NCBI GenBank assembly: GCA_900769055.1
Contig: CAAGFF010000216.1
Coordinates: 1-18,203 of the forward strand
Direction of reading: 5' to 3'
Source: an uncultured Prevotella sp.
GTDB taxonomy: Bacteria > Bacteroidota > Bacteroidia > Bacteroidales > Bacteroidaceae
DNA length: 18,203 nt
Shown: one piece after another, positions 8,707-15,171 of the stretch
Layout: every line of letters starts with the position of its first letter
How positions within the stretch are numbered: position 1 is the stretch's first letter
The notes under the pieces: generated by a model
What the model saw: the letters and a program-made list of their open reading frames with translations, nothing else
Database searches by the model: none
Told to the model about the DNA's origin: nothing
Made by a program: the position numbers and the translations under genes

Positions 8707-9218
8707 TTGTCACCTCCTTTTCTACCAATTAATGTACCACCAATGATGCAAGCAAGCAGGAAGAGTGATATGAACTCGAATGGGAGCACATAGCCATCAA
8801 CACCTGATGAGAGCAACTGTGTACCAATCTTCTCAATAGGCACTTCGCCATTGCTTGCGTAATTCTCAATAAAATTGTTCTTGACAAAGATTGTTATCAC
8901 TGTAGCTGCTCCTGCTATAGCCAACAAGGCACCCTGCCAAATGCGTGAGCCCTTGACACGCTCAACCATTCCTTGAAGGGTCCGCTTGGAAAGGAGCTGA
9001 ATAGCAAAGATATACAGAATAGTGATACCACCCGCATAGATGCTTATCTGCGCTGCTCCGAGGAATGTATAGTCGAGCAGGAAATAAATGCCTGCGACAC
9101 CGAAGAGCACAAACAGCAGGAATGTTGCGGAGCGCATGATACTTTTTGTCATGACGCACATCACAGCTGAACCAAGAATGATAACAGCCAAGATGCAGAA
9201 CATTACTAAATTTGCCAT
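8703..9218 (-). CDS. nuoJ: NADH-quinone oxidoreductase-type subunit J
   Basis: NuoJ is a five-helix membrane subunit of Complex I (171 aa, within the usual 160-200). The characteristic TM3 stretch is visible as FLGAAQISIYAGGITILYIF, matching the family pattern of a Q-I-x-(V/I)-Y-x-G core; the usual VVMMLN ending reads AIQLLSK here. The gene follows nuoI after nine bases and overlaps nuoK by four. Its terminal codons (K-G-G-D-K) double as the ribosome-binding site for nuoK. Position between nuoI and nuoK supports the assignment of this weakly conserved subunit. Confidence 0.93.
   Translation of the reverse strand: MANLVMFCILAVIILGSAVMCVMTKSIMRSATFLLFVLFGVAGIYFLLDYTFLGAAQISIYAGGITILYIFAIQLLSKRTLQGMVERVKGSRIWQGALLAIAGAATVITIFVKNNFIENYASNGEVPIEKIGTQLLSSGVDGYVLPFEFISLFLLACIIGGTLIGRKGGDK
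8710..8720 (-). promoter_or_regulatory. Strong Shine-Dalgarno site for nuoK inside nuoJ
   Basis: The minus strand reads AAAGGAGGTGA, then CAA, then the nuoK ATG (8706-8704). This complements nearly the whole anti-Shine-Dalgarno core, which is unusual in a phylum where most genes lack such sites. It fixes the nuoK start and supports coupled reinitiation after nuoJ. Confidence 0.75.
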
Positions 9219-9227
9219 AATCTGTTA

Positions 9228-9761
9228 TTACTTGGTTTTAGTGTTAAACTTACCGATAGTGATTGGCGCACCTCCATCGAGAAGTCCTGGGAGCGAGCCT
9301 CCCTGATAAACTTCCTTGTCGAGGTGGAGCACCAGCTTGCTGCGGTCGAAAACAGCATTCTCGAAGTCGTTTGTAAACTCAATGGCTCCGAAGTTGCAGG
9401 CATTAACACACAGCTGGCAGAACATGCAGTCGCCGAGGTCATACTGGTAGTCGTCGAGTTTCTTCTTCTTCCGACCGGTCTCAGGGTCCTCCTCCATGTG
9501 CGCTACAATCTTGATGGTGCCGTTGGGGCAAGCCTTCTCGCACAATGTGCAGGCTGTACACTTGTAGCTGTTGTCGTCGTTGCGCTTGAAGACAAGGCGT
9601 CCGCGGTGGCGAGCAGCGACATGCAGCGTGGTCTTACGGTTCTCGGGATACTGCTCTGTGCTCTTTGGAGTGAAGTATTCCTTCAGTGTGGTCTTCATTC
9701 CTACAGCGAGAGTCTTGATGGCAGCACCTACCTCACCGAAATATGATTGTTTATTTTCCAT
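9228..9761 (-). CDS. nuoI: NADH-quinone oxidoreductase-type subunit I (two 4Fe-4S clusters)
   Basis: NuoI is the ferredoxin-like connecting subunit that holds clusters N6a and N6b and passes electrons to N2 in NuoB. From the ATG at 9761 it has 177 aa. Both cysteine motifs are complete: Cys68, 71, 74, 78 (CTACTLCEKACP) and Cys112, 115, 118, 122 (CMFCQLCVNACN); the second ends in C-N rather than the common C-P. A lysine-rich loop (KKKK, 98-101) lies between them. An in-frame GTG at 9782 would add seven residues, but the ATG gives the family-like start MENKQSYFGE and neither start has a clear Shine-Dalgarno site. The gene lies 27 bp after nuoH and 9 bp before nuoJ. Confidence 0.96.
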   Translation of the reverse strand: MENKQSYFGEVGAAIKTLAVGMKTTLKEYFTPKSTEQYPENRKTTLHVAARHRGRLVFKRNDDNSYKCTACTLCEKACPNGTIKIVAHMEEDPETGRKKKKLDDYQYDLGDCMFCQLCVNACNFGAIEFTNDFENAVFDRSKLVLHLDKEVYQGGSLPGLLDGGAPITIGKFNTKTK

Positions 9762-9788
9762 TTCTATGTCGAAATAAATCACTAATAG

Positions 9789-10874
9789 TTAAAATGTCAG
9801 TCCCAAAGATACGCATACAGTGGTGAGCACCAGCACGCAGAGCATGAATGGCATGATGTACTTCCACTCAAGCGCAAGTATCTGGTCAACACGCAGACGT
9901 GGGAATGTCCAGCGTACCCACATGAGGAGCCATACTACGAAGAATGTCTTGGCGAAGAACCAGATAAAGCCCGGTATGAGGTTCATGAGATTGTCGAAAG
10001 CCTCGATACCGATGTTCAGTGGTGCCCATCCGCCGAGGAACACTCCGCTGGCGATACCAGAGATTACAAAGAGGTTCAGATACTCAGCCAGATAGTAGAA
10101 GCCGAAACCCATACCGGAATACTCAGTATGGTAACCGGCGGTTAGCTCACTCTCAGCCTCAGCAAGGTCGAACGGGCCACGGTTGGCCTCGGCGTTACCA
10201 GCTACGAGGAAGGCGATGAAAGCCAGGATGGCAGGAATGTGTCCCTGAACGATGAGCCATTTCCAAGGGCCTGTCTGAGCACTTACAATCTCGCTCATCT
10301 GCATAGAGCCGCAAATGATTACGGCGCATATAAGGCAGAGGCACAGAGACATCTCATAAGAAATCATCTGCAGGGCACCACGCATGGCCGATACAACGGA
10401 GTACTTGTTGTTGGAACCCCAACCAGCAAGGAATACTCCGACAACGCCGATGGTGCTGATGGCAGTAATGAGGAACACGCCGACATTGAAGTCGAGCACA
10501 TGCATGCCCTTGTTCCATGGCAGGAAGGAGAATGTTCCTACAGATGCCACGATAACGAAGAACGGTGCGAGGAAATAGAGCAGCTTGTCAGACTTATCAA
10601 CAGAGAAAATCTCCTTGATGAGCATCTTGAGCACGTCGGCAAAGACCTGGAGCGTACCCCATGGACCTACGCGGACCGGGCCGATACGGCACTGGAAATA
10701 TGCACAGACTTTGCGCTCCATGAAGATGAGGACGATGGCTATAAGGGCATAGGCAACGAGAATGCCAAGACCCACCAGCACGCACTCAATCAGGATGGTC
10801 AGAAAGTCACCCAGCCCCAATGTCTGTCGCAACAAGCAGTCAATCCAATTAGAAACTATACTGAAATCAAACAT
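9789..10874 (-). CDS. nuoH: NADH-quinone oxidoreductase-type subunit H
   Basis: NuoH is the eight-helix membrane subunit that forms most of the quinone chamber where the peripheral and membrane arms meet. The product has 361 aa, normal for the family. Seen are the N-terminal-half motif GPWGTLQVFADVLKMLIKE and the acidic loop RGPFDLAEAESELTAGYHTEYSG (about 230-253), whose carboxylates belong to the proton-linked E-channel, followed by the C-terminal signature VDQILALEWKYIMPF. In this operon it directly follows nuoCD after 43 bp; in E. coli nuoE, F and G lie between these two genes, and they are absent here. Assignment is secure. Confidence 0.97.
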   Translation of the reverse strand: MFDFSIVSNWIDCLLRQTLGLGDFLTILIECVLVGLGILVAYALIAIVLIFMERKVCAYFQCRIGPVRVGPWGTLQVFADVLKMLIKEIFSVDKSDKLLYFLAPFFVIVASVGTFSFLPWNKGMHVLDFNVGVFLITAISTIGVVGVFLAGWGSNNKYSVVSAMRGALQMISYEMSLCLCLICAVIICGSMQMSEIVSAQTGPWKWLIVQGHIPAILAFIAFLVAGNAEANRGPFDLAEAESELTAGYHTEYSGMGFGFYYLAEYLNLFVISGIASGVFLGGWAPLNIGIEAFDNLMNLIPGFIWFFAKTFFVVWLLMWVRWTFPRLRVDQILALEWKYIMPFMLCVLVLTTVCVSLGLTF

Positions 10875-10917
10875 TTGTTCAATTCTTTATTAAATGGTTA
10901 TAATAATCTGTTATCGC

Positions 10918-12483
10918 TTAACGGTCGATGTCTGGGATGACAAAGTCGAGAGCAGCACCGACAGTGATGAGGTCGGCAATCTTCGACCCACGCAGCATCT
11001 CGTCCATGGCCGCAACATGATTGAGTCCCATAGGACGGAACTTCAGGCGGTACGGACTCTTGTCGCCACGGCTGTCGAGGTATACACCAATCTCTCCACG
11101 TGAGCCCTCGCAAGAGAAGTACCACTGTCCCTCAGGCAGCTTGATGATAGGCTTCTGCTTGATGTAGAAGTCACCCTCTGGAATATTGTCGATAAGCTGC
11201 TCGATGATGTTCAGACTCTGGTAAATCTCATCGATACGGTTAAGGTAGCGTCCCATGCTGTCGCATGAGTTACGTGTAATCTCCTTGAAGTCGACCTTGT
11301 CATACATGTCATACGGATGGTTCTTTCGAACATCGTTGTTCCATCCGCTGGCACGTCCGGAACATCCCGTTACACCATAGCTGATGATGTTCTCCTTGTC
11401 CATCGTGCCGACACCCTCGAAACGGTTGTGGGTGATGACATTGTCACCGAATACGTCCATGTACTCCTGTACCATTGGTCTGAGGTAAGCGACAAGGTCC
11501 TTTACATTCTTTACGAAGTTCGGATCAATGTCATCCTGCAAGCCTCCGATTCGGTAGTAGTTCTGAATGAGTCGTCCGCCCGTAGTCTCTTCCATAACGT
11601 TGAGCACGTGCTCGCGGTCGCGCATGGAGTAGAGGAATGCGGTGAGGGCACCAAGGTCCTGAGCACAGCATCCGAGGTAGAGCAGGTGCGAGTCTATACG
11701 CTGCAGCTCATCCATGATTGTACGCACATACTTGATGCGGTCTGTAAGCTCGACGCCAAGAGCCTCCTCGATGACTCCCACAAGTGCATGACGGTTCATC
11801 ATAGCGCTGAGGTAGTCCATACGGTCGGTCAGGGCGAGAGTCTGCGGATAGGTATACGACTCACACATCTTCTCTATACCACGATGGATATATCCGAGAT
11901 GCGGGTATATGCGGCAAATGTTCTCTCCATCAAGTATGGTCTGCAAGCGGAGCACACCATGAGTAGACGGGTGCTGAGGACCGATATTGACAACAAAATC
12001 GTCATCTGTGAATAGCGGGTTCTTCTTTGCAACGAGATTGCCATTTGCATCCAGCGAGTATTCGTAACCAAAGCCTGCCTCCACATCATCCTCTGTGGTA
12101 TACACATTATCGCCAAAATTGTAGTTCTTGCGGAGTGGATAGCCCTTGAAGTCATTCCTCAAGTACAGCCTGCGCATGTCGCGGTGTCCCAGGAACTTGA
12201 TGCCCAAGAAGTCATAGACCTCACGTTCAAGGATTTCACTGATTTTCCACAAGTTCATTGTAGTCGGCAGCACGTAGTCGTCGCCAACGGTCTTGGCAAT
12301 CTGCTTTACGCTGACGCGCTCGTGTGTCTCTGTGTTTTCAAGAATGTAGACACATCCGAGTCCTTCCTCTCCGAAGTCCTCGCCTACTATAGTAACAAGG
12401 TAGTCGAAATGTTTCTCATTCTTCAACTTTGTCATACCAGCGACAAAGTTATCATAACCGAATTCTATATGTTCTAACTTCAT
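10918..12483 (-). CDS. nuoCD: NADH-quinone oxidoreductase-type fused subunits C and D
   Basis: This is a fusion of the 30-kDa and 49-kDa subunits of Complex I. Together with NuoB and NuoH the D part forms the quinone-reduction site. The NuoC domain spans about 1-125, with the signature EREVYDFLGIKFLGHRDMRR (86-105). A linker of about 35 residues leads to the NuoD domain (about 160-521), with HPSTHGVLR (171-179) and DRMDYLSAMMN (220-230), supplying the His and Tyr expected to contact the quinone head, and the C-terminal DFVIPDIDR. At 521 aa it is shorter than E. coli NuoCD (about 600), mostly through a compact NuoC part. It starts 8 bp after nuoB, with an AAGG just upstream of the ATG. No Ni ligands of the hydrogenase relatives were seen. 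Confidence 0.96.
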   Translation of the reverse strand: MKLEHIEFGYDNFVAGMTKLKNEKHFDYLVTIVGEDFGEEGLGCVYILENTETHERVSVKQIAKTVGDDYVLPTTMNLWKISEILEREVYDFLGIKFLGHRDMRRLYLRNDFKGYPLRKNYNFGDNVYTTEDDVEAGFGYEYSLDANGNLVAKKNPLFTDDDFVVNIGPQHPSTHGVLRLQTILDGENICRIYPHLGYIHRGIEKMCESYTYPQTLALTDRMDYLSAMMNRHALVGVIEEALGVELTDRIKYVRTIMDELQRIDSHLLYLGCCAQDLGALTAFLYSMRDREHVLNVMEETTGGRLIQNYYRIGGLQDDIDPNFVKNVKDLVAYLRPMVQEYMDVFGDNVITHNRFEGVGTMDKENIISYGVTGCSGRASGWNNDVRKNHPYDMYDKVDFKEITRNSCDSMGRYLNRIDEIYQSLNIIEQLIDNIPEGDFYIKQKPIIKLPEGQWYFSCEGSRGEIGVYLDSRGDKSPYRLKFRPMGLNHVAAMDEMLRGSKIADLITVGAALDFVIPDIDR

Positions 12484-12491
12484 TGTCTACC

Positions 12492-13373
12492 TTATTTATT
12501 ATTATTAGTGTCAGTAGCTTTCTTCTCTACAGCCTCCTCGGCAGCCTTCAGCTTGTCGAGTTGCTGTCCGAGCTTCTCAACATCCTCTTTTGATGGAGCC
12601 TTGTCTACGACAATTGTCTCCTTCTTTGGAGCGGCCGGCATAGCAGCAGGTTTTGCAGCGGCAGCAGGCTTCGGTGCAGCAGGTTTCGGAGCAGCGGGGA
12701 TATATGATGCAGCTCTCTGCTTCTTGGTCTCCTCAACAGAAATGCCAAGCTTCTCCTGGAATATGAGTTCCTCGTTGCTCTTGCCAAGCAGTCTTTCCTC
12801 TGCATCCTGCTTGTGGTTGGCTCCTCCGAAGAATTTCTCAACCTTCACCTTGCGCTGCAACTGCATCATACCATAGAGTATTGCCTCCGGGCGCGGTGGA
12901 CAACCAGGGATGTAAACGTCAACAGGGATAATCTCATCGATACCCTTAACGACATGATAGCTTCCCTTGAACGGACCACCCGAGATAGCGCATCCGCCGA
13001 CTGCCACAACATACTTAGGCTCTGCCATCTCGTCGTAGAGACGCTTCAGTGCAGGTGCCATCTTGTTGGTGATAGTACCGGCACACATGATAAGGTCTGC
13101 CTGGCGTGGAGAGTTTCGCGTAACCTCAAAACCGAAACGCGAGAAGTCATAACGTGCGCAACCTACAGCCATGAACTCGATACCGCAGCATGAGGTTGCA
13201 AAGGTGAGCGACCAGAGAGAGTTGCTTCGTCCCCAGTTGATAAGCTGGTCAAGATTTCCCAAGACGAGGTTCACACCTCCGTCGTTGAGGTCATTGGCCA
13301 TCTGCTCAAGCGTCTCATTGTCTTTCCATTCATCATAAGGAAAGGCCTTGATTTTTGGCTTTCTTACTTCCAT
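12492..13373 (-). CDS. nuoB: NADH-quinone oxidoreductase-type subunit B with Ala/Pro/Lys-rich tail
   Basis: NuoB carries cluster N2, the last Fe-S centre before quinone. The cluster ligands are visible: adjacent Cys62-Cys63 (ATSCCGIEFM), Cys128 (AVGGCAISGGPF) and Cys158 (YIPGCPPRPEA). The ordinary NuoB fold ends near residue 185. About 110 extra residues follow: a charged segment (185-222), an Ala/Pro/Lys-rich stretch (about 226-251, repeated PAAPK and PAA units) and a charged, possibly helical end (258-293). The total is 293 aa against about 160-220 in most NuoB proteins. The start is the ATG at 13373, fixed by AAAGGAG seven bases upstream; a TTG at 13394 without such a site is less likely. 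The gene overlaps the end of nuoA by 10 bp. Confidence 0.95.
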   Translation of the reverse strand: MEVRKPKIKAFPYDEWKDNETLEQMANDLNDGGVNLVLGNLDQLINWGRSNSLWSLTFATSCCGIEFMAVGCARYDFSRFGFEVTRNSPRQADLIMCAGTITNKMAPALKRLYDEMAEPKYVVAVGGCAISGGPFKGSYHVVKGIDEIIPVDVYIPGCPPRPEAILYGMMQLQRKVKVEKFFGGANHKQDAEERLLGKSNEELIFQEKLGISVEETKKQRAASYIPAAPKPAAPKPAAAAKPAAMPAAPKKETIVVDKAPSKEDVEKLGQQLDKLKAAEEAVEKKATDTNNNK

Positions 13374-13714
13374 TCCAACACTCCTTTCCGCCAAGCGTAT
13401 GCCAGGCCAAATATTAATACCAGCAGGAAGAACGCAACACTAACGAGGGCTGCAATTCCCAACTGCTTTACAACGACTGCCCACGGATACAGGAACACAG
13501 TCTCGATGTCGAATACCAGGAAAAGGATGGCAAAGAGGTAGTAACCGATGCTTACCGGCATCCATGAGGAGCCGCGGGTCGGTATACCGCACTCAAAAGG
13601 CTGACCCTTTACCGGATTGTACGAGCGTGGACCTATCAGCTTGGCGATGACGTAAGCGCCTACCACCAGCACGACAGCCGTCAACAATACGGTGACTAAT
13701 AAATAGAAATACAT
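13364..13714 (-). CDS. nuoA: NADH-quinone oxidoreductase-type subunit A
   Basis: NuoA is a small three-helix membrane subunit at the junction of the two arms of Complex I, next to NuoH and the quinone chamber. The 116-aa product has normal length. The loop after TM1 carries Cys42 in the family motif (PFECGIPTRG), and TM2 contains the acidic pair Asp69 and Glu71 in LVFDIETVFLYPWA. It is the first gene of the operon; a TAnnTTTG element lies about 60 bp upstream of its ATG. The upstream sequence is A/T-rich without a Shine-Dalgarno site, which is typical for the phylum. Its 3' end overlaps nuoB by 10 bp. Confidence 0.95.
   Translation of the reverse strand: MYFYLLVTVLLTAVVLVVGAYVIAKLIGPRSYNPVKGQPFECGIPTRGSSWMPVSIGYYLFAILFLVFDIETVFLYPWAVVVKQLGIAALVSVAFFLLVLIFGLAYAWRKGVLEWK
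13381..13387 (-). promoter_or_regulatory. Shine-Dalgarno site for nuoB inside nuoA
   Basis: The minus strand reads AAAGGAG, seven bases before the nuoB ATG at 13373, and lies within the last codons of nuoA. It decides the nuoB start in favour of MEVRKPK over the upstream TTG and implies translational coupling with nuoA. Confidence 0.7.
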
Positions 13715-13775
13715 AAAAATATAACGTTTTTAGAAAATTTTCCTTAGGCACAAGGCCGATTGTTTTAAACATCTG

Positions 13776-13783
13776 CAAAGATA
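13776..13783 (-). promoter_or_regulatory. Candidate nuo operon promoter, -7 element
   Basis: The minus strand reads TATCTTTG, a full match to the Bacteroidota -7 consensus TAnnTTTG, 61 bp upstream of the nuoA ATG. A TTTT sits 16 bp further upstream (13800-13803), a weak version of the -33 TTTG at shorter than usual spacing. This would give a leader of roughly 55 nt. It is the only good candidate directly ahead of nuoA. Confidence 0.5.
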
Positions 13784-13933
13784 CAAATAATTTTGGAATA
13801 AAACCTAATAATATTGAAAAAAAGTTCCCACTAAATCAACGAGTGCCAAATGTTGGTTCACAAAGAGGCCTTTAATGACCGCTTTCTATGAAAGAAGAAG
13901 TGGAAAAAACAAAGAAAGCAAAGGGCAAGAGAC

Positions 13934-13971
13934 AAAAAAGTGTGGGGCCTTTATGAGACAAAGACCCCACA
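13934..13971 (-). terminator. Intrinsic terminator of the candidate small RNA
   Basis: On the minus strand TGTGGGG (13971-13965) pairs with CCCCACA (13947-13941). An inner CTTT/CAAAG-type stem (CTTT 13963-13960 with AAAG 13952-13949) and a 7-nt loop complete the hairpin, and C plus six T follow at 13940-13934. This is a textbook stem and U-tract. It lies about 150 bp upstream of the nuo promoter candidate and about 260 bp past the kinase reading frame. Confidence 0.75.
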
Positions 13972-14132
13972 TGCCAGCCCTCCAAAGCCACTATGGGACA
14001 GATAGAGGACTGACTTTTTCCTGTCCTCATCTGATTACCTTGCCACAACAGGCATCATGTTAGCGAGAAACAGGAATATCTATTTCTAAAAATAAAATAA
14101 ATATCTAGTTATTAAAAGACAATTAGCTATCC
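13934..14132 (-). ncRNA. Candidate small RNA of about 200 nt with own promoter and terminator
   Basis: The stretch between nuoA and the kinase gene has the parts of an independent minus-strand transcript. A promoter-like pair lies at 14138-14167, and an intrinsic terminator at 13934-13971. Between them are further hairpins: an A/U-rich one (ATATTTATTTT 14104-14094 with GAAATAGATAT 14086-14076), TGCC-N6-GGCA (14054-14041) and GAGGAC-N12-GTCCTC (14028-14005). CCCATA (13996-13991) could instead pair with the TGTGGG of the terminator stem (13971-13966), offering a second fold. No convincing protein is encoded; a 52-codon frame (13872-14030) reads through the terminator. I do not recognise a known RNA family. 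It could also be an attenuated leader ahead of nuoA. Confidence 0.5.
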
Positions 14133-14137
14133 GTTTG

Positions 14138-14168
14138 CAAATATAGAAAAAAGTCTTAATAACTCAAT
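14138..14168 (-). promoter_or_regulatory. Bacteroidota-type promoter for the small RNA
   Basis: The minus strand carries TATATTTG (14145-14138), matching TAnnTTTG, and ATTG exactly 19 bp upstream (14168-14165), close to the -33 TTTG consensus at the expected spacing. Transcription would start near 14132. Of the promoter candidates in this window, this has the best combination of both boxes and spacing. Confidence 0.6.
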
Positions 14169-14227
14169 AATCCTTTAAGTAGAATTAACATATTAAGCGC
14201 AAAAAAGTTCAAATTGCTCTTATGACA

Positions 14228-14293
14228 TTATTTGAAATGATAATTTATGAGACCTTCTAAAGGCGATTTTTCTATTGTACCAATCCTATATTG
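14228..14293 (-). pseudogene. Stranded C-terminal codons of the kinase gene
   Basis: Immediately after the kinase TAA and in the same frame, 21 codons read QYRIGTIEKSPLEGLINYH followed by F and K, then TAA at 14228-14230. The SPLEGLI-YH end matches what I remember as the usual C-terminus of this kinase family, so these codons were part of the gene before the stop arose. The first stop sits in the context TAA-CAA-T, somewhat like leaky stop contexts, so limited readthrough is possible but unproven. Confidence 0.75.
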
Positions 14294-15085
14294 TTAAATA
14301 TCACCCGCCTTGCGAAGCTGGCACTCAAAAGGGTTGGCAACACCGCCGATAAAGCTTACTGACAAATCCTTCCTCATGTAAGCTGAAATATTAAGACGGA
14401 AAAAAGAACGAAAATTCTCCACAACCATCATTTCCAGCTCTGACTTTTCATTTACATATTTACCAATAAATGGAACTATTGATGCAAGAAATCGGTTGGC
14501 CATGGGCTGTCTGTATACGCGCTCAATAACTCCGGCATAGTCAAGTCCTGCCCAAGCGAGGAAGTCATTACGCAAGTCTGGACTAAGCCAGCCCTTGAAA
14601 ATGCCGTTGAGAAAAGAGCGTCCGAGCACCGCACCGCTACCCTCATCACCAAGGATATAGCCCAGCGGCGGAGTGTTGGCGACTATGCCGTTACCATCAT
14701 AAAGGCATGAGTTGGCTCCCGTACCGAGGATGCAGGCAATGCCCTCTGTTCTGCCAAATAGTGCCCTGGCAGCACCAAGCAAGTCGTTATATACATCGAA
14801 CGTCACGCCATACGAGGCCAGCTCATTGTTAAGCAATGATCTGAGCCATGGCGCCTTAACATCCGTACATCCGCTACCATAGAAAAAGCCAATATTTTTC
14901 TCACCACCAATTAATGCGTCAGAAAAAACAGGACTGCACAATTCGTCACGTATAATTCGGCGTATCGTTTCCTCAGTCTGATGAAATGGGTTAATACCCT
15001 GGGTCTGAATGGTGGCCACCACCCTGCCCTCCTCGCACAGACACCAGTCGGTCTTTGTGCTTCCGCTATCTGCTATTATAGTCAT
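14294..15085 (-). CDS. BadF/BadG-family sugar kinase (N-acetylglucosamine kinase-like), C-terminally shortened
   Basis: The product belongs to the BadF/BadG/BcrA/BcrD group of the ASKHA ATPase fold; members of this size in Bacteroidota are usually described as N-acetylglucosamine kinase-like and phosphorylate amino sugars in the cytoplasm. Seen are the phosphate-1 motif ADSGSTKTDW (5-14), TQGINPFHQ (28-36), the catalytic-type Asp101 in YNDLLGA, the adenosine or phosphate-2 motif GTGANS (121-126) and GDEGSGAVLG (147-155). The frame stops at a TAA (14294-14296) after 263 aa, but the next 21 codons in the same frame encode a typical family C-terminus before a second TAA at 14228. Without the first TAA the protein would have 285 aa, the normal length. 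The substrate is inferred from the family only. It may be a recent pseudogene, a tolerated truncation or a sequencing error. Confidence 0.85.
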   Translation of the reverse strand: MTIIADSGSTKTDWCLCEEGRVVATIQTQGINPFHQTEETIRRIIRDELCSPVFSDALIGGEKNIGFFYGSGCTDVKAPWLRSLLNNELASYGVTFDVYNDLLGAARALFGRTEGIACILGTGANSCLYDGNGIVANTPPLGYILGDEGSGAVLGRSFLNGIFKGWLSPDLRNDFLAWAGLDYAGVIERVYRQPMANRFLASIVPFIGKYVNEKSELEMMVVENFRSFFRLNISAYMRKDLSVSFIGGVANPFECQLRKAGDI

Positions 15086-15102
15086 TTCTTCTTTTTTGTG
15101 TG

Positions 15103-15110
15103 CAAAAATA
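15103..15110 (-). promoter_or_regulatory. Candidate promoter -7 element for the kinase gene
   Basis: The minus strand reads TATTTTTG, matching TAnnTTTG, 17 bp upstream of the kinase ATG at 15085. No clear TTTG is seen at the -33 position, so this is a one-box call. The mRNA leader would be very short. Confidence 0.35.
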
Positions 15111-15124
15111 AGGAATAAATTCCT
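15111..15124. promoter_or_regulatory. Small inverted repeat in the divergent promoter region
   Basis: AGGAA-TAAA-TTCCT lies between the two divergent candidate promoters. Its placement would suit a shared operator, but a 5-bp arm in A/T-rich DNA can occur by chance. Confidence 0.25.
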
Positions 15125-15144
15125 AATATATCATCGAAAATCAT

Positions 15145-15152
15145 TAATTTTG
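15145..15152 (+). promoter_or_regulatory. Candidate promoter -7 element for the MscS-type gene
   Basis: TAATTTTG matches TAnnTTTG, 19 bp upstream of the ATG at 15172. The -33 position has no TTTG. If real, transcription would start near 15158, giving a leader of about 14 nt to the first ATG or about 56 nt to the alternative ATG at 15214. Confidence 0.4.
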
Positions 15153-15171
15153 CATTCAATTATCGAATAAA

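Noticed and set aside
9762..9782. GTG at 9782 as the nuoI start
   Set aside because: It would add seven residues unlike the family N-terminus; the ATG at 9761 is favoured, though neither has a Shine-Dalgarno site.
13374..13394. TTG at 13394 as the nuoB start
   Set aside because: AAAGGAG correctly spaced before the ATG at 13373 decides for the shorter form.
13872..14030. A 52-codon minus-strand frame starting MRTGKSQSS in the region of the candidate small RNA
   Set aside because: It runs through the terminator stem and T-tract, has no ribosome-binding site and its low-complexity end (many F and S) looks like translated non-coding DNA.
13875..14063. A 62-codon plus-strand frame in the same spacer
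   Set aside because: It crosses the same hairpins in the opposite direction, shows no recognisable domain and has no promoter or start signal.
13934..14132. 6S, SRP, RNase P or tmRNA identity for the candidate small RNA
   Set aside because: The ends do not pair into the long 6S rod, and I saw no SRP apical loop, RNase P core or tmRNA tRNA-like motif.
14228..14300. A frameshift in the kinase gene
   Set aside because: The missing C-terminal codons are in the same frame as the rest, so the break is an in-frame stop, not a shift.
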